From CAWDMN01 sp963803155 (GTDB lineage: Bacteria; Acidobacteriota; Terriglobia; Versatilivoradales; Versatilivoraceae), in the NCBI GenBank assembly GCA_963803155.1, contig CAWDMN010000045.1, positions 1-15,371 of the forward strand: DNA of 15,371 nucleotides. Reading direction: 5' to 3'. A model generated the notes under the pieces. It did not search any database and was not told the DNA's origin. It saw only the letters and a list, made by a program, of their open reading frames with translations. The translations under genes and the position numbers were made by a program. Every line of letters begins with the position of its first letter. Position 1 is the first letter of the stretch. Shown piece after piece: positions 7,001 through 14,498 of the stretch.

Positions 7001-8428
7001 TCATTTTAAAGCGATTGTCCCGGTTTTGTATCGGTGCTGGCCATCGTCATCCAACAATGGGAGTGCCAGTTGGGGTGTGTCTTGACGGCTGCCGACCGAA
7101 ACCCACACTGTATAGAGGCCCGGCTTAATTCGGGGAGGAAGAACAACATTCATTTGTCCTGAAATTGATCTGGCTTTTCTGGGCAGATCAACCGGCAGGT
7201 TGCGCATATCAAGAGTCTCATCTGTCGCGGAGAGGACGATTCCACCTTGGGCATCTTTCAGGGTGAAGGAAGGGAATCCTCCCGGGTAACAGGGAGCAAC
7301 GCCCGCATTGCGCCATGCATACTTCAGTTGAATCGTTTGGCTTGTCACTTTTGTTGGATAGGAAATTTGCTCCAATTGGAGACGATAGCCCAGGCGGAGA
7401 TTCATTTGTCTAATCAATTCACGATTGGCCTCCAGAAACTCTCTCGGGAACCAATGGATGGAAACATAGCTGGCGTGATAGGCTTCGAGCGCATCCAGAT
7501 ATTTCCGGCCATCTTCCCAGGCGCCGCGTTCTTTGGAGGGACCATAATGTTCGCTCTCCAATACGACGCTGCGCTTCTGCCAGACCCCTTCCGCCAACGA
7601 TGCACTCAAGAAAGCCGAATCCTTGGCCTGAACCAAAATGCTGTCGTCCCGTAGAGTCAAACCCTGCGAAAAAGCATACTGGACAGCTTCCATTCCACGC
7701 CCTTGATCTTTAAAGTCGTCGTTTGCAGTTAGAAGGGTATTCTTAAAATGCTTCAAATAGAGATCCACGTGACGACGCACAGTGGCAGAGGAATAGGAGA
7801 GCTTGGTGCTCCAGAAAGTATGCCCCTCCCCCCAGACTCCGAAGGAACCTACATCAATAAACGCCACGTTTGGATCTCCATCATAGCGGGCCGCGGCCGA
7901 GCTAAGGAAGCGATCCAGCTTGGTTAGGAAAACAGGATCGTCAAAATCCGGATCCCAGAATTTCCCTTGGGGGTCGACTCCTTTCCCTGGAGTAAAATAA
8001 TGCCCTTTGGCCCCGGCTTTCTTCACCCATTCAGGTGTGGCAAATGGGAAAGCATTATCCGTTTCGCTGCAACTGAAACGAAAAGCGACCTTCTTCCCCC
8101 GGGCAATCCAGCGTTGCGCCGGAGTATCCACCAAAGCCCAATTGAATTTCCCTTCTTCCGGCTCCAGATAAGCCCAAGCCAAGCGGAGGTAGACAACCTT
8201 CAGACCGGGAAAGTCGTCAACGGTGTCGCTAGGTTCAAGCTTATAGCCGTAATTCTCCAGCGAGTTGTCATAGTAGTGCAACACCCAGCCCATGGCCGGA
8301 TTCAGAAGCGTCGCGCCGGAATCGGGAGGGGCGAAGATGGTGCGTTCCTGCGCCTGGAGAGGGAAGTAGAAACAGGAGGTAATCATCAGAAATAGACCTT
8401 GCCAGAAGAAAAGAATCCTTTGATTCAT
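7001..8428 (-). CDS. Secreted DUF4832 protein with glycoside-hydrolase-like barrel
   Basis: The signal peptide spans about residues 1-27 (hydrophobic stretch then LQAQ). ITSC at 16-19 could instead be a lipobox, so a lipoprotein is a second option. The mature part begins with LLNPAMGW (41-48), typical of DUF4832 proteins. A likely TIM-barrel follows with YLRLAWAYLEPEEGKFNW, the strand AFIDVGSFGVWGEGH containing E201, and VLESEH with E291 and E293; E201 and one of the latter are reasonable acid/base and nucleophile candidates. From about residue 365 a beta-sandwich (QIQLKYAWRNAGVAP and later strands) matches the DUF4832 domain. The family is thought to act on polysaccharides but has no proven substrate. 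AAGGAG at 8434-8439 fixes the ATG. No transporter or polysaccharide locus is adjacent. Confidence 0.85.
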   Translation of the reverse strand: MNQRILFFWQGLFLMITSCFYFPLQAQERTIFAPPDSGATLLNPAMGWVLHYYDNSLENYGYKLEPSDTVDDFPGLKVVYLRLAWAYLEPEEGKFNWALVDTPAQRWIARGKKVAFRFSCSETDNAFPFATPEWVKKAGAKGHYFTPGKGVDPQGKFWDPDFDDPVFLTKLDRFLSSAAARYDGDPNVAFIDVGSFGVWGEGHTFWSTKLSYSSATVRRHVDLYLKHFKNTLLTANDDFKDQGRGMEAVQYAFSQGLTLRDDSILVQAKDSAFLSASLAEGVWQKRSVVLESEHYGPSKERGAWEDGRKYLDALEAYHASYVSIHWFPREFLEANRELIRQMNLRLGYRLQLEQISYPTKVTSQTIQLKYAWRNAGVAPCYPGGFPSFTLKDAQGGIVLSATDETLDMRNLPVDLPRKARSISGQMNVVLPPRIKPGLYTVWVSVGSRQDTPQLALPLLDDDGQHRYKTGTIALK

Positions 8429-8513
8429 GATGACTCCTTATTTCGGATCGCTCTTCCGATAGAAATGTGAATAATGACTGACCAAAGCCAGTTTGTCGGC
8501 AAAAGAATTTGTG

Positions 8514-8545
8514 AAAAAGGAACAATAGCATAAAGGTTCTTTTTT
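8514..8545. terminator. Terminator-shaped A/T hairpin in a divergent promoter region
   Basis: AAAAAGGAAC (8514-8523) pairs with GTTCTTTTTT (8536-8545) across a 12-base loop, with one G-T pair, and runs on into more T. The shape fits an intrinsic terminator on either strand, but the stem is weak (three GC pairs) and no gene ends nearby. Confidence 0.3.
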
Positions 8546-8706
8546 TTGTTTTTTTGTTGTCTAATATTTTTTGTATTTTCCGCAGGGAGGGAATCCTGGC
8601 AATACCAACAGCAGCGATGGGATTTGCCCGATCAAACGCAATCAGGTTTGGGCATTGAAAAACTTTGGCTTAAACTATTCTAACTGTCTGCGGCAATCCA
8701 CTTTTC

Positions 8707-8736
8707 TGGAAACAACTGGGGGCATTTCGGTATAAA
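8707..8736 (+). promoter_or_regulatory. Candidate promoter for the isomerase-fold gene
   Basis: TGGAAA (8707-8712), an 18-base spacer and TATAAA (8731-8736). Transcription would start about 20 bases before the ATG at 8764, just long enough to include the AAAGGAG at 8752-8758. Confidence 0.33.
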
Positions 8737-8763
8737 CTTAGCCACCGCCGCAAAGGAGATCCT

Positions 8764-10188
8764 ATGTCAGCCATTTCGCTCCAAACCCGTTTCTTGCACG
8801 GAACACCCGCGGAGTATTTATCCCGGCCCGTGGCACGTCTGCAACCGATTCTAGCCAAGCAGGGACCTCCCAATATTGACCTTGAGACGCTGGCCAAATC
8901 GGTTGAAGGAGTTGCCGCTCTCTCCCCGATGATTGCCATTCAATCTCCTGAGCATTGGGCGGAAGTGGTGAAGGGATTGGGCCCTGAAACGGATGGGATC
9001 CTCCCGGTCAGTATTCCAGCCTACCCGACCGAGATCTGGAATTCGCACCCTCATCCACTAATTAAACGCGGCCTGCCCTTTATTTTCTGGCCAATCATGG
9101 ATTATGACGAGCCGGATTTCTGGCGGTGGTCTGCCCGGGATTTCCTGACCGCCCTTGGTGTGGATGTGCATTTGGTAAAAAGCATTCGTCACGGCCAAGC
9201 CCTGCTGCGGGCCTTGGCCATGAAGCGGTTGCTCCGCGATTCCCGCCTGGTGGTTTTCGGCGAACAGAACTTTCCCTGGAATGCTCCGGCCGCGGGACAT
9301 TTGGTCACCCGAACACTCGGCTTGGAAATTGTAGTCCGTTCCATCGCCGATTTGCGTGACCGCTATCCCAAATATTCCAACCAGCAACTGGACGCTCTCT
9401 GGTGGGAAAGAATGGGACGCTATCGGATTTCCGGCGTCCGTTCCGAAGAGCTCCACCAGGCGCTCCGGACTTATCTCGCCATCAAAGAAATCCTCGAAGA
9501 GGAAAAAGCCCTCGGCTTTGGGTTGAATTGTTTCGGCGATCTCATCATCAAGGGCGGACGGGATGTCCCCTGTCTGGCCCAGGTTCTGTTGCGGGAAGAT
9601 GGCTACATCGCTTCTTGCGATGGGGATTACCTGGCCATGACCTCCATGGCGCTGACTAGCTTTTTCCTGGACAAACCCTGCATGATGTCGAATATGTATC
9701 CGGTTCAATTCGTAGGCGCTCTTAAAGACCACTTTGGCGATCCGCTCTCGCCAGATCCGGCTCGCTACCCGCGGGAAGAGTGGAAGAATCTGGCCCGCCT
9801 TGGCCATTGCGGTTTTGTGGGAGTGGTCTCACCGGAAATGGATCCCACCGGCTTGACGGTTTTGAAAGATTGGGGCGGCACGTATGAAATCAAGCGCGAC
9901 GGCCGGGGGTGTGGGAATGCCGGGGAACTGGCGGGCAGTGAGAAAATTACCGTGGTGGAATTGAAATTCGATGGCCGGACTTTGTTGGTCGCCCGCGGCG
10001 AAGTGGCGGAAACCTCGCATCACGAAGGGATGCCCCACTGCGAGTTGACCGCGTTGTTGCGTTTTGAGAATTTGGAAGGCTTCGTCGAGAACATTTCCCG
10101 TGAGCACACCGTCGTGGTTTATGGCGATCATGTGACGGAATTCGAAGTCTTGTCCCGAGTGCTCGGCTTGGATTGTCGCGTGTTCTGA
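8764..10188 (+). CDS. L-fucose/L-arabinose isomerase-fold protein with altered metal ligands
   Basis: A 474-residue cytoplasmic protein without signal peptide or membrane segment. The second half carries the FucI/COG2407 layout: CFGDLI then DVPCLAQVLLREDGYIASCDGD (read in two parts, C285-D288 at the end), a helix, then KPCMMSNM and later GHCG with H348. In E. coli L-fucose isomerase the metal is held by E337, D361 and H528. The first two are 24 residues apart, the same distance as D286 and N310 here. So the glutamate is an aspartate, the aspartate is an asparagine, and the histidine may be kept as H348. It may be a changed-specificity isomerase or a non-catalytic relative; the sugar is unknown. 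AAAGGAG five bases before the ATG makes the start firm. The next gene begins 120 bases later on the same strand. Confidence 0.7.
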   Translation: MSAISLQTRFLHGTPAEYLSRPVARLQPILAKQGPPNIDLETLAKSVEGVAALSPMIAIQSPEHWAEVVKGLGPETDGILPVSIPAYPTEIWNSHPHPLIKRGLPFIFWPIMDYDEPDFWRWSARDFLTALGVDVHLVKSIRHGQALLRALAMKRLLRDSRLVVFGEQNFPWNAPAAGHLVTRTLGLEIVVRSIADLRDRYPKYSNQQLDALWWERMGRYRISGVRSEELHQALRTYLAIKEILEEEKALGFGLNCFGDLIIKGGRDVPCLAQVLLREDGYIASCDGDYLAMTSMALTSFFLDKPCMMSNMYPVQFVGALKDHFGDPLSPDPARYPREEWKNLARLGHCGFVGVVSPEMDPTGLTVLKDWGGTYEIKRDGRGCGNAGELAGSEKITVVELKFDGRTLLVARGEVAETSHHEGMPHCELTALLRFENLEGFVENISREHTVVVYGDHVTEFEVLSRVLGLDCRVF

Positions 10189-10295
10189 TCTTCTTTCCTT
10201 GGTGGATGGATCGATCTCCAGGTCTCAAAATTGGCTGGTTCTCTCATATTCGATTTCCATCCGATCAGAGCTTTGTTTTGGAAAGGAATTCCGAT

Positions 10296-10304
10296 AAAGG
10301 AGGA
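10296..10304 (+). promoter_or_regulatory. Strong Shine-Dalgarno setting the start of the Cys-rich membrane protein
   Basis: AAAGGAGGA ends three bases before the ATG at 10308. The longer open frame begins with a TTG at 10173 inside the previous gene and has no such site, so 10308 is the start to use. Confidence 0.75.
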
Positions 10305-10307
10305 CTT

Positions 10308-10826
10308 ATGGCGGATGATCATTTTGAACAGTTCCCCCTCTGGATTCCCGCCATCGCCACCCTTCACACTCTGTCGATCTATGCTCTTGGCGCAATCATA
10401 CTTTCGGGGCTGGGTTCCTGGGCATTCATATTATATCTGGGATTTTGCCTGTACGTTGAATTTGCCATACTTCGCAAGAGCTGCATCCACTGTTATTACC
10501 ATGGGAAATGGTGCGGATTGGGAAGGGGAAAAATCTGTGCCCTTTTCTTTGCCAAGGGAGATCCTGAGCGGTTTATCAAACGCGAAATCACTTGGAAAGC
10601 ACTCATCCCCGACATGCTGGTTCTGTTGGTTCCACTTGCCGCGGGGATTGTGCTGCTTATTCCACAATTTTCTTTATTGAGATTGGGATTGATCCTGCTT
10701 TTAATCGCCATTGCCATGGGCGGCAACGCAATGATTAGGGGGTCTCTCGTCTGCAAATTTTGCAGGCAAAGAACGCTCGGCTGTCCAGCAGAGAAGTTCT
10801 TCAGCGCTTCTGCTCGAAACCCTTAA
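10308..10826 (+). CDS. Four-helix membrane protein with two CX2CX6C motifs, family not recognised
   Basis: It has 172 residues from the ATG at 10308, chosen for its strong Shine-Dalgarno. The predicted helices are at about 13-36, 38-55, 98-118 and 122-143. Each helix pair is followed by a cysteine motif with the same spacing: C59, C62, C69 in CIHCYYHGKWC, and C149, C152, C159 in CKFCRQRTLGC. C77 is an additional cysteine. The arginines and lysines around both motifs suggest they face the cytoplasm together. This looks like an internal duplication of 2TM plus CX2CX6C that could hold zinc, an iron-sulfur centre or take part in thiol chemistry. The ending CKFCRQRTLGCPAE resembles a tail I recall from unannotated proteins of bacteria and methanogens, but I cannot name a family. 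It ends 18 bases from the convergent ggt stop, with no terminator visible between them. Confidence 0.8.
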   Translation: MADDHFEQFPLWIPAIATLHTLSIYALGAIILSGLGSWAFILYLGFCLYVEFAILRKSCIHCYYHGKWCGLGRGKICALFFAKGDPERFIKREITWKALIPDMLVLLVPLAAGIVLLIPQFSLLRLGLILLLIAIAMGGNAMIRGSLVCKFCRQRTLGCPAEKFFSASARNP

Positions 10827-10844
10827 CAACTGGCTCATTCTTCA

Positions 10845-12599
10845 TTAGTACCCCAACGCTCTCGCATTGGGATTTCGCGGATCGGCGGCTCCCAGGTATC
10901 CGCCATTTCTCTCATCCGACATGACAGCCTCCACGTCCCCCATTTGGGGGAAGCCGGGATCAACTTTCAATGTGTGCCCCATCTTCTCCAGCGCTTGGAT
11001 AATCCCAATCTTAAGGCCATCCTGGTCGTGTTCCACCACATCCGGCATGTATTGGTGATGAATTCGCGGCGCCCGAATGGCCTGATCGAGAGGCATCTTG
11101 AAATCGAGGAGGTTGACGATCACCTGAAGTACTTGCGTCGTAATGGTCGGGCCGCCCTGAGTCCCCAGCGCGAGCAATGGGTTTCCATGATGAACAACTA
11201 CTGTGGGAGTCATGGAGGAAAGAGGCCGCTTAAAGGATTGGATGGAATTGGCTTCTCCTTGAATGAGACCGCGGCTATTGGGTTCTCCAACCTTTGCGGC
11301 GAAGTCATCCATTTCATTGTTCAACAAAAAACCGGCGCCGGGGACCGTCACTCCACATCCAAACCCATTGTTTAAGGTGTACGTATTGGCCACTACATTG
11401 CCCCACCGGTCCGCCACGGTATAATGCGTGGTTTCATGGGATTCTTCAGCCGGAAAAGGCTTTGCCGGAGGGGGCTCTGCCGGAAGCGCGTTGCTGGGCG
11501 TGGCTTTTTGCCGATCAATGCCCGCAACCAGACTTTTTGCATAAGCTTTCGAAGTCAACATCGCCAGAGGAATTTGCACAAAGTCCGGATCCCCGTAATA
11601 CTCCGCCCGGTCGCGATAAGCGCGCCGCATCACTTCAATCAGGAGGTGATCCTTGGCCACGGGATTCGTTCGCAAATTTCTCAAATCAAAATTTTCCAGC
11701 AGGTTCAACATTTCCAGTAAGATCCCTCCGCCCGAGCTCGGCGGCGGCATGGATAAAATTTCGTATCCACGGTAGGAGCCCCGCAGTGGAATTCGTTCGA
11801 TGGGTTTGTAGCGCTGTAGATCATCGAGTCCAATCAGGCCTCCGCCTTCCTTCATGGAACGGAAAATTAACTCCGCCGTTTGGCCCGTATAAAATTCCCG
11901 GGGGCCGCTTTGCTGCAAACGTTTCAAGGTGGCCGCCAGTTCAGGCTGACTCCATTTTTCGCCGGCTTCGTAATTTCGGCCACCGCGAAGGAAGATTCGC
12001 CGGCTTTCTGGAAACATTCCCAATTTTTCCTGGTCAGCCTTAAGTCGTTGCGACAGCGTCTCACTAACGGAAAACCCTTCCGCTGCCAGTCTCCTGGCCG
12101 GCTCAACCACCTTTTCCCATTTCAGGGTCCCGTATTTTTCAAGTGCGAGGGCAAGGCCTGCCACCGTGCCAGGCACTCCGGCGGCAAGGGGACCCAGACG
12201 AGCAGAATCCACGCGCAATTTTCCTTGCCCATCCAAATACATATTCCGGCAGGCTTTCGCTGGCGCGACTTCACGATAATCGATGGCCATAGCGGCGCCG
12301 TCGGCTTTCCGTATCAACATAAAACCGCCACCACCAATATTCCCAGCGGCGGGCCAGGTGACCGCCAATGCCAATCCCACGGCAACGGCCGCATCCACCG
12401 CATTGCCTCCGCGGCGGAGAATCTCCACGCCTACCCGTGAAGCCATCCCATCGGCGGAAGCCACCATCCCATTTTTCGCGCGAACCTGAATTGAATTCCC
12501 CGGAGCCGCGAGTAGCATTACACCTTGAATGAGCAGAAGAAAAATACAGAGAGAAATGCTGAGTCCGTTTTTGAGAAAACTTGGCTTGTGGAATTTCAC
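10845..12599 (-). CDS. ggt: Gamma-glutamyltranspeptidase, exported
   Basis: An N-terminal nucleophile hydrolase that cleaves gamma-glutamyl bonds, for example in glutathione, usually in the periplasm. The 584 residues begin with a signal peptide (about 1-32, ending LLAA). NGMVAS and RRGGNAVDAAVAVGLAL open the large subunit, followed by the GNIGGGGFM loop. Self-cleavage is expected before T390 in TTHYTV, giving a small subunit of 390-584 that contains NTYTLNNGFG, PLSSMTPT and the final DVEAV / GAADPRNPNARALGY. The oxyanion GG pair is kept, but in GTQGGPTI rather than the usual GSPGGSRI. The start is a GTG with only AAAGGG eleven bases upstream, suggesting modest translation. An acetyltransferase lies upstream on the same strand, 201 bases away, so co-transcription is uncertain. 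Confidence 0.95.
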   Translation of the reverse strand: MKFHKPSFLKNGLSISLCIFLLLIQGVMLLAAPGNSIQVRAKNGMVASADGMASRVGVEILRRGGNAVDAAVAVGLALAVTWPAAGNIGGGGFMLIRKADGAAMAIDYREVAPAKACRNMYLDGQGKLRVDSARLGPLAAGVPGTVAGLALALEKYGTLKWEKVVEPARRLAAEGFSVSETLSQRLKADQEKLGMFPESRRIFLRGGRNYEAGEKWSQPELAATLKRLQQSGPREFYTGQTAELIFRSMKEGGGLIGLDDLQRYKPIERIPLRGSYRGYEILSMPPPSSGGGILLEMLNLLENFDLRNLRTNPVAKDHLLIEVMRRAYRDRAEYYGDPDFVQIPLAMLTSKAYAKSLVAGIDRQKATPSNALPAEPPPAKPFPAEESHETTHYTVADRWGNVVANTYTLNNGFGCGVTVPGAGFLLNNEMDDFAAKVGEPNSRGLIQGEANSIQSFKRPLSSMTPTVVVHHGNPLLALGTQGGPTITTQVLQVIVNLLDFKMPLDQAIRAPRIHHQYMPDVVEHDQDGLKIGIIQALEKMGHTLKVDPGFPQMGDVEAVMSDERNGGYLGAADPRNPNARALGY

Positions 12600-12694
12600 G
12601 ATTAAGCAAACCCTTTCATTGGCGAATTTCCCCCAAACCCAGAGGAGCCACTCATGTCAGCGCGGCTGGTACAGCAAGAATATGAAAATGGGAT

Positions 12695-12764
12695 GATGGA
12701 GGCGGCCTGCCCTCAGGCCGTCTGAGCAAGCTTGGCAAACCCAGACGGGCACCCCGCTTCCATC
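12695..12764. repeat. 70-base palindromic element able to form a three-way junction
   Basis: An outer stem pairs GATGGAGGCGG (12695-12705) with CCGCTTCCATC (12754-12764), eleven pairs with one G-T. Inside it are two hairpins: CCTG/CAGG (12706-12709 with 12714-12717, loop CCCT) and CCGTCTG/CAGACGG (12718-12724 with 12742-12748). An alternative fold is CGGCCTG/CAGGCCG (12703-12720). It lies in the gap between the GNAT and ggt genes. The length and the TGGAGGCGG arm match the element at 1917-1986. No T-run is present. Confidence 0.5.
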
Positions 12765-12800
12765 CACGCTATTTTCCAGGCAGACGCCAGTCAAGGAGCT

Positions 12801-13265
12801 CTACATAATCAATTCCATGAAGATAGCCTCTGGATCGGGGTTGTGCCGGTAGGGAGCAATTTCAACGAATCCAGCATTCCTATAAAGTTGTAGAGCTCGC
12901 GCCAGACGCGGGACCGTATCCAGCTGTATCTTCCGATAATGATATTCTTTTGCAGCTCGGAGAAAAGAGTCTAACAGACCCCGCCCGATCCCTTTTCCCC
13001 AGTGAGAAGGCCGTACGTACATACGTTTCATCTCTCCGATGCCCTCGCCCAAATCGCGCAGGCCAATGCAACCCACAGACTCCCCTTTATCGATTGCAAG
13101 CAAAAGTGCCCCTGACGGTGGCCCATACATGACGGAGAGGGTCTCCAACTCCTTTGAGAAGCCTTGAAAGCAGAGATCAATTCCCAAATAGGTCTGATAT
13201 TCCAGGAATAGTCTCCTGCCGATTTCATATAGCTCGGGAGAATTGGCACGAATGATTTTTGACAT
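12801..13265 (-). CDS. GNAT-family N-acetyltransferase
   Basis: Transfers an acetyl group from acetyl-CoA to an amine; the acceptor cannot be told from sequence. The 154 residues match a single GNAT domain. The strand SVGCIGLRDLGEG leads to EMKRMYVRPSHWGKGIGRGLL, the acetyl-CoA pyrophosphate-binding motif A (Q/R-x-x-G-x-G/A, here H-W-G-K-G-I-G-R-G), and the fold closes with ALQLYRNAGFVEI, the usual motif B. The start is set at the ATG at 13265 because the reading frame upstream of it, open to 13421, gives a 52-residue lead that does not look like GNAT sequence. The Shine-Dalgarno there is weak (AGGT eight bases upstream). It is a monocistronic gene or the first gene before ggt. Confidence 0.88.
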   Translation of the reverse strand: MSKIIRANSPELYEIGRRLFLEYQTYLGIDLCFQGFSKELETLSVMYGPPSGALLLAIDKGESVGCIGLRDLGEGIGEMKRMYVRPSHWGKGIGRGLLDSFLRAAKEYHYRKIQLDTVPRLARALQLYRNAGFVEIAPYRHNPDPEAIFMELIM

Positions 13266-13624
13266 GGCTTGACCTGTTGTCAGATGAAGCAAGCCGCCGC
13301 AAATAACCATGGATTTCGCGGATGAAATAGGGGAATAAATCCACATTTTCCGCGCTAATCCGTTTTCATCCTCGGTATGTGGAGTCCATTGGCCGCCGGA
13401 ATATCCCGCAAGAAGAATCATACATTCAGTCGCCGTTTTTGATCATCCTCTATTTTTCAGAATAACGTGATTGCGTTGGAATTGAATTCTCCAAGGTATC
13501 TACCACCTTTGTTTGATATATTTCTCTCCGCGCTTTGCGATAGTACAGGAATTCAGGAATGTTGATGCCGGGGGAATCCCGCTGTGATACCATAATTTGA
13601 CTCTAGGATGGCAAGGCAAAGGCG
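13266..13624. other. Divergent 359-base intergenic region before the NAD synthesis genes
   Basis: It lies between the minus-strand GNAT gene and the plus-strand amidase gene. The minus-strand GNAT frame stays open to an ATG at 13421, but no ribosome site supports it. On the plus strand an extended -10 (TGATATATT, 13514-13522) lies about 100 bases before the amidase start, and CATAAT (13591-13596) lies nearer but has no -35. No riboswitch, repeat or small gene was recognised. Confidence 0.45.
13514..13522 (+). promoter_or_regulatory. Candidate extended -10 promoter for the amidase-nadE unit
   Basis: TG, one base, then TATATT fits an extended -10 element. There is no recognisable -35 at the right distance, so this rests on nine bases only. 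Confidence 0.25.
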
Positions 13625-14482
13625 ATGAAATATACCGTGGCACTCGCGCAAATCTCGCCCAAATTGGGCACTCTGGACGGGAATCTGCCGGCTCACCTAC
13701 ATGCCATTGAAAGGGCCAAAAAGGCCGGAGCTGACCTGGTGGTGTTCCCGGAACTCTCTTTGACGGGATACATTTTGCAGGACCTCGTCCCCGACATTGC
13801 GATCAATCCTTATCAGGCCCCAATCTTGAAACCTCTTCTGGAGGAGTGCCGGGGGATCGCTTGTATCTTTGGTTTCGTCGAAGTGTCCAGCCGATTCAAT
13901 TATTACAATGCCGCCGCTTACGTTGCCGAGGGTGAAATCAAGCACATCCACCGCAAGCTATATCTGCCGACTTACGGGATGTTTGACGAGATGCGGTTCT
14001 TCGCGCTGGGAGAGAATCTCCGGACTTTTCAGACACCCTTTGGCGAAATGGGATTGCTCGTCTGTGAAGATCTTTGGCACCCTTCCACCGTTTTTCTGCA
14101 TGCCCAGGACGGGGCGCGGGTAGTCATTACCATATCCGCCTCACCCGGACGCGGAGCACGGGAAGAAGATTTGCTGCAAAGTTCGGAAAGCTGGATCAAT
14201 CTTTTGAAAGCTACCGCCCAGTTTTACACGATTTATAACGTGTACGTGAACCGCGTCGGATTTGAAGATGGCGCTCACTTCCCCGGCGGTTCCATGGTCG
14301 TCAACCCCTCCGGCGAAATTGTGGCCCAGGGGCGGTACTTCGAGGAAGATCTGGTGGTGGCCCCACTGGATTTGGAGGAGGTCCGGCGCGCCCGCCTATT
14401 TGCTCCGGTTCTGCGAGATGAGCGGCTGGACTTGACTTTGCGCGAGCTGGTCCGGATCATCGATAAACGCAACCACACCTAA
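13625..14482 (+). CDS. Nitrilase-superfamily amidase, probable glutaminase partner of NadE
   Basis: A 285-residue carbon-nitrogen hydrolase with the complete catalytic triad: E43 in VVFPELSLTGY, K111 in HRKLYLPTYGMFDE and C147 in LLVCEDLWHP. LPTYGMFDE and the CEDLWHP context are those of the glutaminase domain of glutamine-dependent NAD synthetases, where it releases ammonia from glutamine. In most bacteria this domain is fused to the synthetase. Here it ends with its own stop, and the synthetase starts 16 bases later in another frame. The domain is full length with an ordinary C-terminus, so this looks like a genuine two-gene form, not a recent frameshift. A different amide substrate is possible. 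The ribosome site is modest (AAGG a few bases before the ATG). Confidence 0.9.
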   Translation: MKYTVALAQISPKLGTLDGNLPAHLHAIERAKKAGADLVVFPELSLTGYILQDLVPDIAINPYQAPILKPLLEECRGIACIFGFVEVSSRFNYYNAAAYVAEGEIKHIHRKLYLPTYGMFDEMRFFALGENLRTFQTPFGEMGLLVCEDLWHPSTVFLHAQDGARVVITISASPGRGAREEDLLQSSESWINLLKATAQFYTIYNVYVNRVGFEDGAHFPGGSMVVNPSGEIVAQGRYFEEDLVVAPLDLEEVRRARLFAPVLRDERLDLTLRELVRIIDKRNHT

Positions 14483-14498
14483 CCGCTGAATTGAACCC

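Larger units (their letters stand above)
8429..8763. other. Divergent 335-base intergenic region
   Basis: It separates the minus-strand DUF4832 gene from the plus-strand isomerase-fold gene and should hold both promoters. Seen here: Shine-Dalgarno sites at each end (8434-8439 minus, 8752-8758 plus), a T-rich tract at 8540-8580, the hairpin at 8514-8545 and a candidate plus-strand promoter at 8707-8736. No convincing minus-strand -35/-10 pair, riboswitch or small gene was recognised. Confidence 0.5.

Noticed and set aside
8581..8700. Possible riboswitch upstream of the isomerase-fold gene
   Set aside because: Only short scattered palindromes (for example GGG-ATTTG-CCC); no recognised riboswitch core.
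9058..9807. 249-codon minus-strand open frame
   Set aside because: Antisense to the isomerase-fold gene, with no family features and no ribosome site worth noting.
10204..10262. Imperfect inverted repeat GGATGGATCG with CGAT-TT-CCATCC between the isomerase-fold and membrane protein genes
   Set aside because: A 37-base loop and a bulged stem, with no T-run; within what chance gives in a 120-base gap.
10173..10307. Longer membrane protein starting with TTG inside the previous gene
   Set aside because: AAAGGAGGA sits directly before the ATG at 10308, and the extra 45 residues look like unconstrained sequence.
11294..12043. 249-codon plus-strand open frame
   Set aside because: Antisense to ggt, whose catalytic motifs prove the other strand is coding here.
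13266..13421. 52-residue N-terminal extension of the GNAT protein
   Set aside because: No ribosome site at 13421, and GNAT proteins normally begin close to the MSKIIRAN segment.
14483..14498. Sequencing frameshift splitting a fused NAD synthetase
   Set aside because: Both proteins are full length with natural ends, and a stop, a spacer and a new ATG are all present, so a true two-gene arrangement is likelier.
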